Assembly: GCF_014203425.1 (NCBI RefSeq)
Contig: NZ_JACHJC010000001.1
Span: forward strand, 3,312,001-3,376,000
Direction: 5' to 3'
DNA from: Micromonospora echinospora
GTDB taxonomy: Bacteria; Actinomycetota; Actinomycetes; Mycobacteriales; Micromonosporaceae
Length of the DNA stretch: 64,000 nt
Part shown: piece after piece, positions 38,301-49,015 of the stretch
Position numbering within the stretch: position 1 is the first letter of the stretch
Layout of the letters: the number at the start of each line of letters is the position of its first letter
Position numbers and translations under genes: made by a program
The notes under the pieces: model-generated
What the model was told of the DNA's origin: nothing
Database searches by the model: none
Seen by the model: only the letters and a program-made list of their open reading frames with translations

Positions 38301-41300
38301 CCCCGTACATGGTCCCGGCGGCGATCGTGTCCTTGCCGGCGATCCCACTTACCGCCAATGGGAAGCTGGACCGCGGCAGGCTTCCGGTACCCGACCGGTC
38401 GGCGCTGGTGGGCACGGTTCGCTACCTGGCGCCGCGGTCGTCCGCCGAGGAACGGATGGCGGAGGTGTGGCGCGCGGTGCTGCGGGTGGACCGGGTCGGC
38501 GTGCTGGACAGCTTCTTCGACCTGGGTGGCGACTCCGTCCGCGCGGTCGCCCTGGTGGGACAGCTACGCACCGCGGGCTTCGAGGTGTCGGTGCGTGACG
38601 TCTTCGAGCGACGTACGGTGGCGCGGCTGTGCGAGCTGGCCGACGCGCGGCCCGCGGCCGATGGCGCGATCGTCGCGGTCGAGCCGTTCGCGCTGATCAC
38701 CCCGGCGGACCGGAGGCGCCTGCCGGCTGATCTGGTCGACGCGTACCCGATGGGCCAGACTCAGCTGGGCATGGTCGCCGACATGCTGGCCCACCGGCGG
38801 CTCAGCAACTACCACAACGTCGCGTCCATTCGGATCCGTGACGGGTGGCCGCTGTCGGCGGAGGCGCTGCGGGCGGCGGCCCAGATCCTCGTCGGGCGGC
38901 ACGAGGTTCTGCGGACCTCGTTCGACCTGCACTCCTGCTCCGTACCGATGCAGCTGGTACACGCCGACGCCGACCTTCCGGTCCGTATTCGCGACCTGCG
39001 CGGGCTGGACGTCGCCGACGTCCGTCGACAGATGGAGCAGTTCCACGCCGATGAGCGGACGTGTCCGTTCGACCTCGCGTGTCCGCCGATGATGCGACTC
39101 ACCGCCCACGTCACCGACGACGGTTGGTGGCTGTCCATCACGGAGTTTCACGCGATCGTCGAGGGCTGGAGCTACCACTCGCTCATCCGGGAGCTGTTCG
39201 ACTGCTATGAGGCGATTCGAGCGGGACGCCGACCAGCGTCGGAGCCGGTCCCCGCGGTCCGGTACGCGGATGTCGTCGCGAGCGAGCTGCGAGCGCTGTC
39301 GTCACCTGAGGACCGCGCCTACTGGCGCCGTGTCGTGGAATCCGTCGAGCCGTTCTCGCTGCCGTCCGGGTGGGGTGGGACGGGCCCTTCGGAAAGCTAT
39401 TGGGTGCACGTGCCCTTCGGTGACCTGGAGCCCGGACTGCGGAGGCTCGCCGCGGCGGCGGGCGCGTCGCTCAAGAGCGTCGTCGTCGCCGCCTACGGCG
39501 CGGTGCTGGGCAGGCTCACCTACCGCAACGAGTTCAGCGCCGGTCTGGTGACACACACCCGACCGGAGGCGGCCGGCGCGGAGCGGGTCTACGGCATGCA
39601 CCTGAACACGGTGCCGTTCGTGTTCGAGCGGGTGCGGGGGACGTGGCGGGAGCTGGTCGCGGCGGTGTTCGCGCAGGAGGTGGCGATGTGGCCGCACCGG
39701 CACTTCCCGATGCCGCAGATGCAGCGCCTGGCGGGCGGCCGGCGCATCGTCAACGTGCTGCTGAATTTCGTCAACTTCGACGACCTCGAGCCGGACAGCC
39801 CGGCCCTGGACCTGGCGTCGACCATGACGCCGGGCACGACGGAGTTCGACCTGGCGGTGACCACGGTCGGTAGGCGCATCTCGCTCAAGAGCCATACGCG
39901 GGTGTTGGGTCGGGGGCGGGCGGAGCGGTTGGCGGCGATGTATCGCGGGGTGTTGGAGGCGATGGCGGCTGATCCGGATGGTGATGCGTCGGGGGTGTTC
40001 CTGTCGCCGGAGGACGGTGTGGTGATTGGGGGGTTGAACCGGAGGGTTGGGGAGTTGGTGGGTTTGTCGGTGGGGGAGGCGTTCGGGGCTCAGGTGGCCG
40101 CGCGGCCTGATGCGGTGGCGGTGGTGGCGGGGGCGGCGGTGGTGTCGTATGCGGAGTTGGACCGGTATGCCGATCGGGTGGCGTGTCGGTTGCGGTCGCT
40201 CGGGGTGGGGCCGGAGTCGGTGGTGGGGGTGCATCTGGAGCGGGGTGTGGGGTTGGTGGCGGGGTTGTTGGGGGTGTGGAAGGCCGGTGGTGCGTATCTG
40301 CCGATCGACAAGTCCACGCCGTCGGAGCGGGTCGGGTATCTGGTGGCTGACGCGGGTGTGGGTGTCGTGGTGGACGAGGCGTTTCTGGAGGGTCTGCCCA
40401 GTGGTGGGGGTGAGCAGGGTCGGTGGGGTTGGTCTGCTCCGGATCCGGATCAGTTGGCGTACGTGGTCTACACCTCCGGTTCGACGGGTCGGCCGAAGGG
40501 CGTCGCGGTGACCCACCGCAGCCTCGCCAACCACCTCCACTGGGCGGTGGCGGAGTTGGCGGGCCGTGGGCAGGGCGGGGCACCCCTGTTCTCCTCCGTC
40601 GCGTTCGACCTGGTCGTGCCGAGCCTGTGGGCGCCGCTGATGTGTGGCCAGCGAACGTGGTTGTGGCCGGCCACCGCCGACGTCTCCGAGCTGGGGGAAT
40701 CGCTCGCGGCAGCGGGCCCTTTCAGCTTCGTCAAGCTCACACCCGGGCATCTGGAACTGCTGGTGCGCCAGATCGGAGTCGACCGGACGGCGGGACTGGC
40801 GCCCCTGCTGCTGGTCGCGGGCGAGGCGTTCGCCGGACCTCTCGCGGCACTCTTCCGGGGCCGTCCGGTTCAGCTCGTCAACGAGTACGGCCCGACCGAG
40901 GCGACCGTCGGGACCTCCGTCCACCCGGTCGTCGGACCGGTGGGGGCGGGAATGGTGCCGATCGGCCGTCCGTTGCCGAACGTCACCACGTACGTGGTGG
41001 ATGCCGCGATGCAACCGGTCCCGGTCGGTGTGGTCGGTGAGCTGTACGTCGGTGGGGTGGCGGTCGCCCGGGGCTATCTCAACCGGCCCGGCCTGACCGC
41101 CGGGCGGTTCGTGCCGGACCCGTTCGGGCCGCCCGGGTCGCGGCTGTACCGCACCGGGGACCTCGTCAGCCTCAGCGACGACGGCGCGTTGGAGTTCGTC
41201 GGGCGCACGGACGACCAGGTGAAGATCCGCGGGTACCGGATCGAGCCCGCCGAGGTCGAGTCCGTCCTCGCCGAGGCTCCCCAGGTGGCCGAGGCGCGGG

Positions 41301-44300
41301 TCGTCGTCCGCGAGGACAGCCCGGGTGACCGACGCCTCGTCGCCTACGTCGTGGCGGCGGGTGCCGACCCGATCCGGCCGGAGGAACTACGCGACGCGTG
41401 CCTGCGGAGGCTGCCCGACTACCTCGTGCCGACCGCGATCGTGCCGCTGGCGGAGATTCCGCTCATCGGGAACGGGAAGCTCGACCGGGCGGCCTTGCCC
41501 GCACCCGGCTTCGACGCCCGGACGAGTACGTATGTGGCCCCGCGCTCCCCCCTGGAGGAGCGGATGGCCGACGTCTGGTGTACGGCACTGGGTCTCGACC
41601 GGGTCGGGATGCGGGACAACTTCTTCGAGCTGGGTGGTGACTCACTCCGGGCCGTGGCCATCGTCGGTCCGCTCCGGGCTGCCGGCGTGGACGTGACCGT
41701 ACGGGACGTGTTCGACTGCCGTACGGTGGCCCGGCTGTGTGAGCTGGCCGAGGCTCGACCGTCGGCCGAGGCCATGTCGCCGACGGCGCCATTCGCGTTG
41801 ATCGACCCGGTCGACCGTGCCGCACTGCCGGGCGATCTTGTCGATGCCTATCCGATGGCGCAGACGCAGGTCGGCATGGTCGGCGAGATGCTCGCCGACG
41901 AGACGTTGAACCGCTATCACAGTGTGACGACGTTTCGGATCCGCGACGAGGAGCCGTTCTCGCCGGACGCGCTCCGTGCGGCGGCTCGCGTCGCGGTCGG
42001 GCGGCACGAGGCACTGCGTACCTCGTTCGACCTCCACTCCTGTTCGATGCCCATGCAGCTCGTGCACGCCGACGCGGAGGTTCCGGTCACGGTGCGGGAT
42101 CTGCGCGGAAGCGACGCGGACGCGTTGCGGGAGTCGTTGCGTGCCTACCAGGCGGAGGAGCGGGCGCGGCTGTTCGACGTCACCCGGGCGCCCATGCTGC
42201 GGCTCGGCGCGCACCTCAAACCCGGCGGCGGGTGGTGGCTGACCGTGGTGCGCTGTCATGGCATCACGGAGGGCTGGAGCCTTTACCACCTGCTGGCGGA
42301 GCTGCTCGGCTCGTACCGGACGATCCGCGACGGCCGGGAACCGGCGCTGCCGGCGCTCCCCGCGGTCCGGTACGCCGACTTCGTCGCACGCGAGTTGCGG
42401 GCCCTCGAGTCCGCAGAGGATCGCGGTTACTGGGCACGGATCATCGAGCAGCATCCGCGGTTCGGCCTGCCCGACGGTTGGGGGGAGACGGACGGGCCGC
42501 GGGAGCGCTACCGGCTCCGGGTGCCGTTCCAGGACCTGGAGCGCGAGTTGCGCGGCGTGGCACGCGCAGCGAACGCGTCACTGAAGAGCGTCCTGTTCGC
42601 CGCGCACCTGAAGGTGCTGAGCTCGCTGGTCCGGGAACCGTCGTTCTTCACCGGTCTCGTCTGTGACGCCCGGCCGGAGGCGGCCGGCGCGGAGCGGGTT
42701 CACGGCATGTATCTGAACACGGTGCCGTTCGTGTTCGAGCGGGTGCGGGGGACGTGGCGGGAGCTGGTCGCGGCGGTGTTCGCGCAGGAGGTGGCGATGT
42801 GGCCGCACCGGCACTTCCCGATGCCGCAGATGCAACGCCTGGCCGGCGGCGGCAGGCTGGTCGATGTCTCGTTCAACTATCTCGACTTCGATCGGCTCGA
42901 CACCGAGCCGGTGGACCTGGCGGCGACCCTGGCCGACGGCAACACGGAGTTCGACCTGGCGGTGACGACGCTGCGCGGGCAGCTGGGTCTCAGCAGCCAT
43001 ACGCGGGTGTTGGGTCGGGGGCGGGCGGAGCGGTTGGCGGCGATGTATCGCGGGGTGTTGGAGGCGATGGCGGCTGATCCGGATGGTGATGCGTCGGGGG
43101 TGTTCCTGTCGCCGGAGGACGGTGTGGTGATTGGGGGGTTGAACCGGAGGGTTGGGGAGTTGGTGGGTTTGTCGGTGGGGGAGGCGTTCGGGGCTCAGGT
43201 GGCCGCGCGGCCTGATGCGGTGGCGGTGGTGGCGGGGGCGGCGGTGGTGTCGTATGCGGAGTTGGACCGGTATGCCGATCGGGTGGCGTGTCGGTTGCGG
43301 TCGCTCGGGGTGGGGCCGGAGTCGGTGGTGGGGGTGCATCTGGAGCGGGGTGTGGGGTTGGTGGCGGGGTTGTTGGGGGTGTGGAAGGCCGGTGGTGCGT
43401 ATCTGCCGATCGACAAGTCCACGCCGTCGGAGCGGGTCGGGTATCTGGTGGCTGACGCGGGTGTGGGTGTCGTGGTGGACGAGGCGTTTCTGGAGGGTCT
43501 GCCCAGTGGTGGGGGTGAGCAGGGTCGGTGGGGTTGGTCTGCTCCGGATCCGGATCAGTTGGCGTACGTGGTCTACACCTCCGGTTCGACGGGTCGGCCG
43601 AAGGGCGTCGCGGTGACCCACCGCAGCCTCGCCAACCGGGTCGACTGGAGCGTCCGCCGCCACCGGATGTCGGCGCAGGACCGCACGCTGCAGAAGACGT
43701 CGATCGGGTTCGACGCGGCGGGCTGGGAGGTGTTCGCGCCGCTGGCGAGCGGCGGGACCGTGGTGGCGGCGCCGGCCGGTGTGGAGCGCGATCCGGCCGC
43801 GCTGGTGCGTGCGGTCGCCGAGCACGGCGTGACCGTCCTTCAGGTCGTGCCCTCCGTCCTCCGCCTGCTCGTACAGACGCCCGGGTGGCGGGACTGCGGC
43901 GCGCTGCGCGTGTTGACGGTCGCGGGCGAGCAGCTCGAATCGGAGCTGTGCCAACGCTTCCTGGACCTACGGCAGGCAGAGGTGTGGAACACCTACGGCC
44001 CGACCGAGTGCACCATCGACGTGACGGCGTACCACTACGCGCCGGACCGACTCGCCGGGCCGGTGCCGATCGGCCGTCCGTTGCCGAACGTCACCACGTA
44101 CGTGGTGGATGCCGCGATGCAACCGGTCCCGGTCGGTGTGGTCGGTGAGCTGTACGTCGGTGGGGTGGCGGTCGCCCGGGGCTATCTCAACCGGCCCGGC
44201 CTGACCGCCGGGCGGTTCGTGCCGGACCCGTTCGGGCCGCCCGGGTCGCGGCTGTACCGCACCGGGGACCTCGTCAGCCTCAGCGACGACGGCGCGTTGA

Positions 44301-46069
44301 CGTTCCGAGGCCGTGTCGACGATCAGCTCAAGATCAACGGAGTGCGGATCGAGCCGGGCGAGGTCGCCGCCGCCGTGCGGCAGCTGCCCTCGATCGCGGC
44401 GGCGGCCGTGGTCCCGTGGCGGACCGGCGACGGAGAGGTGCGGCTCGCGGCTTACGTCGTGGCCGAGGACGCCGGGCAGTTGGACCAACGGGCGCTGCGA
44501 CGAGGGCTCGCGCGGACGCTCCCGGATGCGATGCTGCCGGCCGTGTTCGTGCCGCTCGACCGACTCCCGCTCACCGCGCACGGCAAGCTCGACCGCCGTG
44601 CGCTGCCGGAGCCCGAGTTGACCAGCCCGCACGCGCACGTCCCCCCGTCGACCCCGACCGAGCGCGCACTGGCCCAGGTCTGGTCGGCGGTGCTCGGACG
44701 CGAGCGGGTCGGCGTGCACGACACGCTCCTGGACGCCGGCGCCAACTCGTTGATGATCATCAGGGTGATCGCCGCGGCCCGGCGGCGCCGGATTCCCCTG
44801 ACCCTGCGGATGTTCTACGAGAACGACACCCTTGCCGATCTCGCCGCGGCGGTCGACGCGCTGCCTGCGGACGCACAACCGGCCGAAGAACCGCCTACCG
44901 AAGGCAGGAGCATCACGACGGACGGACGGTCGACGGGCCCGGCCGAGGCGGCCGGCGGCGCTCTGATCGACCCGAGGGCTCTGATCGAGGTGATGGCCCG
45001 GCACCACGTGCCCGGAGTGAGCGTGGCGTTGCTTCGAGGCGGCGAAGTGGTGCATGCGCAGGGCTACGGGGTGACCGCGGCGGCCCGGCCGGAGGCAGTC
45101 ACCACCCGGACGCCGTTCCAGGTGGCGTCGATCAGCAAGCACGTCACGATGCTCGGGGTGTTGCGGCTCGTCGCGGACGGCGTGCTGAACCTGGACGCGG
45201 ACATCAGCGGGTACCTGACGTCGTGGCGGGTGCCCGGGGACGCGGTCATCACCCTGCGCGAGTTGGTCAGCCACCAGTCGGGCCTGAGCCACGTCCCGGC
45301 GACCAACCACCTGCCGGGCGAGACGATGCCCACCGTCGTGGAGATCCTCAACGGGTGCCCGCCGGCCCGCAACGAGCCGGTTCACGCCCAGCACCGGGCC
45401 GGAGACGTCTTCAAGAAGACCAATATCAACTACTCGGTCCTGGAACAGCTTCTCGTCGACGTGACCGGCGAGCCCTTCGACGCGCTGATCCAGCGGCTCG
45501 TCCTCGACCCGTTGGAGATGACGGACAGCACCTTCGACCAGGACCACCCGCAGCGGTCGACGATTCCCGTCGCGATCGGTCACGATGCGTACGGCGATCC
45601 GATCGCGGGCCGGTGGAGAGTTCGCAACGAGGTCGCGGCCGGCGGGCTCTGGACGAGCGTCCGGGACCTCACCAAGGTGGCCCTCGCGGTGCGCCGCTCC
45701 TACCAGGGCCAGCCGGGTGCGTTGCTCACCCGACCGCTCGCCCAGCAGATGGTCACGGTCTGGCACCCGGGGAGCTTCTACGGACTCGGTACCGTCGTCG
45801 ATCCGAGCGACGGTGACGTGGAGTACGGCCACGGGGGGAGGACGGTCGGTTTCCGCTGCATGACGGTCACCCGGGTGGTCAGCGGTGACGGACTGATCGT
45901 CCTGGCGAACGGCGAGAACGGAAAGCGGGCCCACCTCGCGTTGGTCGAGGCCCTGCGCCGTGCCGACGCGTCAGCCGCCGCGTCACCGTTCGGCAGGTCG
46001 TGGGCGGAGACCCCGGACGAGCCGGTTGAGGCGCCGGGGCGGCCGGCGCATGCCGGCGGGCTGCGGTGA
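35345..46069 (+). CDS. NRPS, (C-A-T)x3 with C-terminal fused SxxK domain
   Basis: A 3574-residue synthetase. The ATG at 35345 is chosen over the GTG at 35297 because AGGAG lies 7 bases upstream. Domains (bases): C 35450-36780 (HHICWDAW, with Ala for the usual Gly), A 36870-38390, T GGDS, C 38690-40010, A 40050-41510, T GGDS, C 41790-43110, A 43160-44620, T with GANS, linker, SxxK domain 44960-45960. A pockets: D V F S V A M V H; D L P K L A E V G (Asn-like); D A W Q T A T I D (unassigned). The terminal domain has SISK (Ser3262) and HGG (His3496), with KTN (Lys3358) where YxN is expected. This is the second synthetase in the cluster ending in this domain type. The stop overlaps the next start (GTGA). 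Confidence 0.95.
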   Translation: MTDSAQHGPARDPRDVLLRRRLAGMSSGPRSEIPRVSRDGPLPLSYGQQQMWFINRLDPGSTEYNVPLCLRLRGALDTPALQRAWAWTVARHEVLRTRYTVVDGAPTQVVDPPDDVGLALDDLRGPPPGERRERVDALLAGEVAVAFDLEVEWPVRARLLRLTDDEYVLSIVFHHICWDAWSLGVLGADLNAAYRALTEGGPMPPELPVQYADYAAWQRTEMSGPVLERHLRYWRAQLDGNRPVDLPADRPRPAVRSHTGAAAPFVVPAGLARRLDDIGQRLGTTPFVVMLTAFAVLVARYTGRSDVAIGTVVSDRNRPELENLIGYGINTLVMRAVWDGPISFENLIHRMRTTVLDAYDHQAVPFARLVDELAPDRDLARTPLFQVAYTSHTSPDRLVRLPGIRMEQYGDGEAVAKWDLELQTCQAEDGSVHSRLVYPTALFDDATMTRMARHLLRLLERVADDPAAPVTGHDLLDEAERALALGVAVDSGPSDGDGNRVDGVAVGPRCVSEVFEDQAAATPDAVAVRCGDAELSYAEVNVRANRVAHLLRARGVGAESLVAVLLDRGVDLVPVLLGVLKAGAGYLPLDPANPTSRLRHAIADSGAALVVTCVDLRETARLCHDGALIVLDAPREAETLAAQPADNPPSVVAPDGVMYVIYTSGSTGQPKGVCVTHANVDRLLRTAREHLAFGPADVWTLFHSYAFDVSVFEMWGALLSGGTLVVVPQGVTRSPDDLLDLLVDRRVTVLSQTPSAFRALVAAAETGDPRVDRLSLRVIVFAGEKLDVPSLRPWAARVGLNRTALINMYGITETTVHATYHRVTPADFDPGVGSPIGRPLADLTIRLLDDEGRPVPIGVPGEIYVGGPGLARGYLHRPGLTAAGFLPDPFGAPGSRRYRSGDLARRLPDGQLRFLRRADDQAKIRGYRVEPGEIRAVLLAHPAVRDAAVIVDEVSPGEHRLIAYVVPAVPDLAEGDLGAHCGSLLPPYMVPAAIVSLPAIPLTANGKLDRGRLPVPDRSALVGTVRYLAPRSSAEERMAEVWRAVLRVDRVGVLDSFFDLGGDSVRAVALVGQLRTAGFEVSVRDVFERRTVARLCELADARPAADGAIVAVEPFALITPADRRRLPADLVDAYPMGQTQLGMVADMLAHRRLSNYHNVASIRIRDGWPLSAEALRAAAQILVGRHEVLRTSFDLHSCSVPMQLVHADADLPVRIRDLRGLDVADVRRQMEQFHADERTCPFDLACPPMMRLTAHVTDDGWWLSITEFHAIVEGWSYHSLIRELFDCYEAIRAGRRPASEPVPAVRYADVVASELRALSSPEDRAYWRRVVESVEPFSLPSGWGGTGPSESYWVHVPFGDLEPGLRRLAAAAGASLKSVVVAAYGAVLGRLTYRNEFSAGLVTHTRPEAAGAERVYGMHLNTVPFVFERVRGTWRELVAAVFAQEVAMWPHRHFPMPQMQRLAGGRRIVNVLLNFVNFDDLEPDSPALDLASTMTPGTTEFDLAVTTVGRRISLKSHTRVLGRGRAERLAAMYRGVLEAMAADPDGDASGVFLSPEDGVVIGGLNRRVGELVGLSVGEAFGAQVAARPDAVAVVAGAAVVSYAELDRYADRVACRLRSLGVGPESVVGVHLERGVGLVAGLLGVWKAGGAYLPIDKSTPSERVGYLVADAGVGVVVDEAFLEGLPSGGGEQGRWGWSAPDPDQLAYVVYTSGSTGRPKGVAVTHRSLANHLHWAVAELAGRGQGGAPLFSSVAFDLVVPSLWAPLMCGQRTWLWPATADVSELGESLAAAGPFSFVKLTPGHLELLVRQIGVDRTAGLAPLLLVAGEAFAGPLAALFRGRPVQLVNEYGPTEATVGTSVHPVVGPVGAGMVPIGRPLPNVTTYVVDAAMQPVPVGVVGELYVGGVAVARGYLNRPGLTAGRFVPDPFGPPGSRLYRTGDLVSLSDDGALEFVGRTDDQVKIRGYRIEPAEVESVLAEAPQVAEARVVVREDSPGDRRLVAYVVAAGADPIRPEELRDACLRRLPDYLVPTAIVPLAEIPLIGNGKLDRAALPAPGFDARTSTYVAPRSPLEERMADVWCTALGLDRVGMRDNFFELGGDSLRAVAIVGPLRAAGVDVTVRDVFDCRTVARLCELAEARPSAEAMSPTAPFALIDPVDRAALPGDLVDAYPMAQTQVGMVGEMLADETLNRYHSVTTFRIRDEEPFSPDALRAAARVAVGRHEALRTSFDLHSCSMPMQLVHADAEVPVTVRDLRGSDADALRESLRAYQAEERARLFDVTRAPMLRLGAHLKPGGGWWLTVVRCHGITEGWSLYHLLAELLGSYRTIRDGREPALPALPAVRYADFVARELRALESAEDRGYWARIIEQHPRFGLPDGWGETDGPRERYRLRVPFQDLERELRGVARAANASLKSVLFAAHLKVLSSLVREPSFFTGLVCDARPEAAGAERVHGMYLNTVPFVFERVRGTWRELVAAVFAQEVAMWPHRHFPMPQMQRLAGGGRLVDVSFNYLDFDRLDTEPVDLAATLADGNTEFDLAVTTLRGQLGLSSHTRVLGRGRAERLAAMYRGVLEAMAADPDGDASGVFLSPEDGVVIGGLNRRVGELVGLSVGEAFGAQVAARPDAVAVVAGAAVVSYAELDRYADRVACRLRSLGVGPESVVGVHLERGVGLVAGLLGVWKAGGAYLPIDKSTPSERVGYLVADAGVGVVVDEAFLEGLPSGGGEQGRWGWSAPDPDQLAYVVYTSGSTGRPKGVAVTHRSLANRVDWSVRRHRMSAQDRTLQKTSIGFDAAGWEVFAPLASGGTVVAAPAGVERDPAALVRAVAEHGVTVLQVVPSVLRLLVQTPGWRDCGALRVLTVAGEQLESELCQRFLDLRQAEVWNTYGPTECTIDVTAYHYAPDRLAGPVPIGRPLPNVTTYVVDAAMQPVPVGVVGELYVGGVAVARGYLNRPGLTAGRFVPDPFGPPGSRLYRTGDLVSLSDDGALTFRGRVDDQLKINGVRIEPGEVAAAVRQLPSIAAAAVVPWRTGDGEVRLAAYVVAEDAGQLDQRALRRGLARTLPDAMLPAVFVPLDRLPLTAHGKLDRRALPEPELTSPHAHVPPSTPTERALAQVWSAVLGRERVGVHDTLLDAGANSLMIIRVIAAARRRRIPLTLRMFYENDTLADLAAAVDALPADAQPAEEPPTEGRSITTDGRSTGPAEAAGGALIDPRALIEVMARHHVPGVSVALLRGGEVVHAQGYGVTAAARPEAVTTRTPFQVASISKHVTMLGVLRLVADGVLNLDADISGYLTSWRVPGDAVITLRELVSHQSGLSHVPATNHLPGETMPTVVEILNGCPPARNEPVHAQHRAGDVFKKTNINYSVLEQLLVDVTGEPFDALIQRLVLDPLEMTDSTFDQDHPQRSTIPVAIGHDAYGDPIAGRWRVRNEVAAGGLWTSVRDLTKVALAVRRSYQGQPGALLTRPLAQQMVTVWHPGSFYGLGTVVDPSDGDVEYGHGGRTVGFRCMTVTRVVSGDGLIVLANGENGKRAHLALVEALRRADASAAASPFGRSWAETPDEPVEAPGRPAHAGGLR
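39602..39723 (+). repeat. C-domain segment, copy 1
   Basis: This 122-base segment appears identical to 42713-42834. It covers the conserved NTVPF to MPQM stretch of the second C domain. Confidence 0.8.
39890..40532 (+). repeat. A-domain N-terminal block, copy 1
   Basis: This 643-base block appears identical to 42995-43637 (offset 3105). It runs from the end of the C domain to just past the SGSTGRPKG motif of A2, then stops sharply. Confidence 0.88.
40954..41191 (+). repeat. A-domain C-terminal block, copy 1
   Basis: This 238-base block appears identical to 44062-44299 (offset 3108). It resumes after the pocket-forming segment of A2, at VPIGRPLPN. Confidence 0.86.
42713..42834 (+). repeat. 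C-domain segment, copy 2
   Basis: Second copy of 39602-39723, inside the third C domain of the same synthetase. Confidence 0.8.
42995..43637 (+). repeat. A-domain N-terminal block, copy 2
   Basis: Second copy of 39890-40532, opening the third A domain. Confidence 0.88.
44062..44299 (+). repeat. A-domain C-terminal block, copy 2
   Basis: Second copy of 40954-41191, in the third A domain. The unlike segments in between (40533-40953 and 43638-44061) hold the substrate pocket. Confidence 0.86.
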
Positions 46070-47154
46070 GCGGCGCGGCGCGACCGGCGGACGCCGCCGG
46101 CGGGGACGCGTTCGCCGCGGTTCGTCGGGTGGTCGGGCAGCGGCCAGACGACGAGGCGACGGCGGTGGTCGTCCGGTTGACCGGTCCGGACGGTCGCTGG
46201 CAGTGCGCGTCCGGCGTGGCCGATCTCGCCACCGGCGCGGCCGTCCGGGACGACCAGCGGTTCCGGATCGGGGGCGTTACGAAGACCTTCGTGGCGGCGA
46301 CGGTGTTGAGCCTCGCCGCCGAGGGTCGCCTCGGCCTCGACGATCCGGTGCGCGACCATCTGCCGGACCTGCTCCCGAGGGCGGTCACGGTGCGCCGGCT
46401 CCTCGACCACACGAGCGGTCTCGCGGACGAGAGCGATGTCCGCTACAACGACACCGAGTGGTTTCTGGCGCACCGGTTCGACACGTTCACCCCGGCCGAC
46501 CTGACCGCCCGGTCGCTGCGGCGACCGCTGCTGTTCGAGCCCGGCACCGCGCAACAGATCACCCGAGCGAACTACGTCATCGCCGGGATGCTCGTCGAGC
46601 GGGTCACCGGCCACCCCTATGCGGACGAGGTCGAGGCCCGGATCCTGCGGCCCCTCGGCCTCACGGCCACCTCCCTCCCGGGAATCGACCCGACGATGCC
46701 GGAGCCCCACGTCCGCGGGTACGACCACGGCGTCGACGTCACCGAGCACAGCCCGTCGATCCACGGGGCGGCCGGGGAGATGATCTCAACCGTGGCGGAC
46801 CTGGACCGGTTCCTCGCCGCGTTGTTCGCCGGTGAGGTCCTGTCCCGGCCCTGGCTGGCGGAGATGCTCCGGGTACCGCCGGGGCCGTACGCCCGGGGTG
46901 GCCCGGCGTTCTGCGGCGCCGGGCTGGACCGGGCCGAACTGCCGAATGGTCTGACCGTCTGGGGCATGGCTGGGATCGTGCACGGCTGCCTCAGCGGCAT
47001 CGTGGCGACCCCGGACGGGCGGAGCCGGTTCGTCTACCTGGTCGCCCCCACCAGCCGTGGCGGGCTACGCGTCCCTCCCCTCGTCCAACTGCTGGTCACC
47101 AACGCGTTCGCCCTCTTCCCGCCGTCGTCTCCCGGGGGAGCCGGATGCGAGTAG
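46066..47154 (+). CDS. Stand-alone SxxK-fold serine hydrolase homologue lacking catalytic motifs
   Basis: A 362-residue protein of the beta-lactamase class C/DD-peptidase (S12) fold, starting at a GTG that overlaps the NRPS stop. The family framework is clear ('[24 protein letters not shown]', 'LLDHTSGL', '[15 protein letters not shown]', 'PLGL'). The catalytic residues are gone: SVTK is GVTK (Gly70, codon GGC), the YSN position reads ITR (about 165-167) and the HxG position reads MAG (about 301-303). It should not act as an acyl-serine enzyme. It may bind D-amino-acid peptides, act as a resistance decoy or assist the fused SxxK domains. It overlaps the next gene by 10 bases. Confidence 0.85.
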   Translation: MSGAARPADAAGGDAFAAVRRVVGQRPDDEATAVVVRLTGPDGRWQCASGVADLATGAAVRDDQRFRIGGVTKTFVAATVLSLAAEGRLGLDDPVRDHLPDLLPRAVTVRRLLDHTSGLADESDVRYNDTEWFLAHRFDTFTPADLTARSLRRPLLFEPGTAQQITRANYVIAGMLVERVTGHPYADEVEARILRPLGLTATSLPGIDPTMPEPHVRGYDHGVDVTEHSPSIHGAAGEMISTVADLDRFLAALFAGEVLSRPWLAEMLRVPPGPYARGGPAFCGAGLDRAELPNGLTVWGMAGIVHGCLSGIVATPDGRSRFVYLVAPTSRGGLRVPPLVQLLVTNAFALFPPSSPGGAGCE

Positions 47155-48272
47155 AACCTTCCCGCGTCGTGCTGGCGCCGGTGTCGATCACCCCGACCAA
47201 ACCGTTGACCCCTACCCATGTGAAGGGCCTTCTCTGGCTCGACGTGGCTTACCGCGCGACCCAGCGAGTGAGGTCCGTCGACTACCTGTGGAATCAGCGG
47301 AGCGCCACCCTGACCGCGCAGACCGTGGCGTTCTGGGCCTACCTGGACCGCGTCGCCGCGGGGCGTCAGTGGTCGGCGGTGACCGGGAACGAGATAGGTG
47401 AGCTGTACGTCCGGTCGCACGCGGAGGGAAGCCGTCCGAGCCGCGCCGTCCTGGCCCCGTACCTGGAGCGGGTGGACGCCGAGGGTTGGATCCACCCGGC
47501 CAGTGTGCGGCTGCTCGAACTGTGGCGAGACGAACTGCGGCTACTGGGCGTCGGGGATCCGGGGCTGACCGCGGACCGGCCGATGGCGCTGTCCACGGAC
47601 GAGACCCTCGACATCCTCGCCGAGCGGGACCTCCTGGTCGACCATCGCCGATTCGGCGGGCCGGTTCTGCTGGACGGTCCTCGGTGGGGGCTCCCACTGC
47701 GTCAGCTTGTCGGCCCGGACGGGCACCCCAATTACCTGGTCCCGATCCTGCGGGACCTGATACCCCGGGCGCGACACGCCGAGCGGGTCGTACTGGTGCA
47801 CGACACCGAGCTGACCCAGGACTACACGACGCTGGACCGGGTGCTGGGAACCCTCGGGGCGACCGTGTCCCGGCTGGCCCTCGGTCGGGTGCCGATCGGC
47901 GGGGCGATCCGCTCCAGTCGGCACGGCGACTGGACGGGCGTCACCCTCGACCACATCTCGCGCGCCTGCCTGGAGCACGTGGAGCTGCCGGTCTACCAAC
48001 TCGGCATGCGGATCTACTTCATCGCGGTGCTCCAGCGCGGCTCGCGCCGCTCGGTGGAACCCGAACTGCTGCGGCGTTGCCTGTGGAAGGCCCGGCGGAT
48101 CCTGTCGAGGGTCGAGCAGAGCGGCGACACCGGTGCCGCCGCCGCCACCGCCCTGCTGACGAAGCTCTGCGACGACCGGGGCTACGTCGACCCGTACGGG
48201 CTGACCTGCCGTCTGCTCAGCAGGCGGCGCAGGACATCCGCCGGGCCACTCCTACGAGAGGTCTACCTGTGA
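47145..48272 (+). CDS. Arginyl-tRNA-synthetase-like protein with altered signatures
   Basis: A 375-residue protein. Its ends fit a class I aminoacyl-tRNA synthetase core of ArgRS type. 'TKPLTPTHVKGLLWLDVAYRA' (His25) matches the region holding the HIGH motif, with HVKG in its place. 'DGHPNYLVPILRDL' resembles the ArgRS 'DGtsLYltRDi' block, and 'SSRHGDWTGVTLDHI' (near residue 256) resembles KMSSRKGNVVTLddL. The anticodon-binding and Add1 domains seem absent. It might activate an amino acid for peptide tailoring or bind aminoacyl-tRNA. The assignment rests on motif resemblance only. It overlaps both neighbouring genes. Confidence 0.5.
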   Translation: MRVEPSRVVLAPVSITPTKPLTPTHVKGLLWLDVAYRATQRVRSVDYLWNQRSATLTAQTVAFWAYLDRVAAGRQWSAVTGNEIGELYVRSHAEGSRPSRAVLAPYLERVDAEGWIHPASVRLLELWRDELRLLGVGDPGLTADRPMALSTDETLDILAERDLLVDHRRFGGPVLLDGPRWGLPLRQLVGPDGHPNYLVPILRDLIPRARHAERVVLVHDTELTQDYTTLDRVLGTLGATVSRLALGRVPIGGAIRSSRHGDWTGVTLDHISRACLEHVELPVYQLGMRIYFIAVLQRGSRRSVEPELLRRCLWKARRILSRVEQSGDTGAAAATALLTKLCDDRGYVDPYGLTCRLLSRRRRTSAGPLLREVYL

Positions 48273-49015
48273 CCGGGACGACGGAGGAGCAGCGTCTGCT
48301 GCGTACCTGGCTGGTGGCCCACTACCACCGTGTGACGGGTGCCGGGGCGCCCGGCCGGCCGTCGCCGGCGCCGCCCGAGCGCTCGACCCTGCGCGCCGTG
48401 GCCGTGCTCCGTGACCTTGACCTGACGGCGTTCCTGAACGGCACGCTCGCCTTCGCCGTCGCGGTTCCGGACGAGCTGGCCGGCCCCTGGTACGGCGCCT
48501 TCACCCGAACCCTCTTCCTCGCCGGCAACCCGGCGAGCCTGGTCCACCGGGTGCGGTTTCTCCACCGCACCGAGGACGCCATGATGGCCTGGACCGCGCC
48601 GGTACACCCGGAGCGGGACCCGGCCCGGCAGCTCAGCCGGATGCTGAAGCTGTTTCACGGGCCCGTCGTGTGGCCGGGCGAGCGCCGGCGGATCACGCTC
48701 CGGGTGCCCGGTGCTGGCCGGGACGGCCGGTCGGCCCTGCTCCGGGTCGCCACGGCCAGAGTCAGCGCTGCGGAGTACCTCATCCATCTCAACCACGTGC
48801 TGTGTGAGTCGGTGCTGTCCGGGCTGCTGCGCCCGGGAGACCGGCTGGCGATCGACCACCCGGCCGAGCTTGATCCACGCGACGTCGACGTCGCGCTGGG
48901 CCACGCGCCCCGCGCCCCGGCCCACTTCCGCATCGCGCAGGACCCGCACCGTCCCGGAGCCCTGCGACTGTACGCACATCTGGCCGTGACGGAACAGACG
49001 GGGGAGTTACCATGA
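48269..49015 (+). CDS. Protein of unknown function
   Basis: A 248-residue soluble protein, start GTG overlapping the upstream stop (GTGA), stop overlapping the GH3 gene start (ATGA). No signal peptide or membrane segment. The middle contains 'FLNGTLAFAVAVPDELA' and 'FLHRTEDAMMAW'; the C-terminal part has 'AAEYLIHLNHVLCESVLSGLLRPGDRLAIDHP', which loosely suggests a hot-dog or carrier-interacting fold, but no family is recognised with confidence. The tight overlaps imply it works with the GH3 ligase and its neighbours. Confidence 0.7.
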   Translation: MTGTTEEQRLLRTWLVAHYHRVTGAGAPGRPSPAPPERSTLRAVAVLRDLDLTAFLNGTLAFAVAVPDELAGPWYGAFTRTLFLAGNPASLVHRVRFLHRTEDAMMAWTAPVHPERDPARQLSRMLKLFHGPVVWPGERRRITLRVPGAGRDGRSALLRVATARVSAAEYLIHLNHVLCESVLSGLLRPGDRLAIDHPAELDPRDVDVALGHAPRAPAHFRIAQDPHRPGALRLYAHLAVTEQTGELP

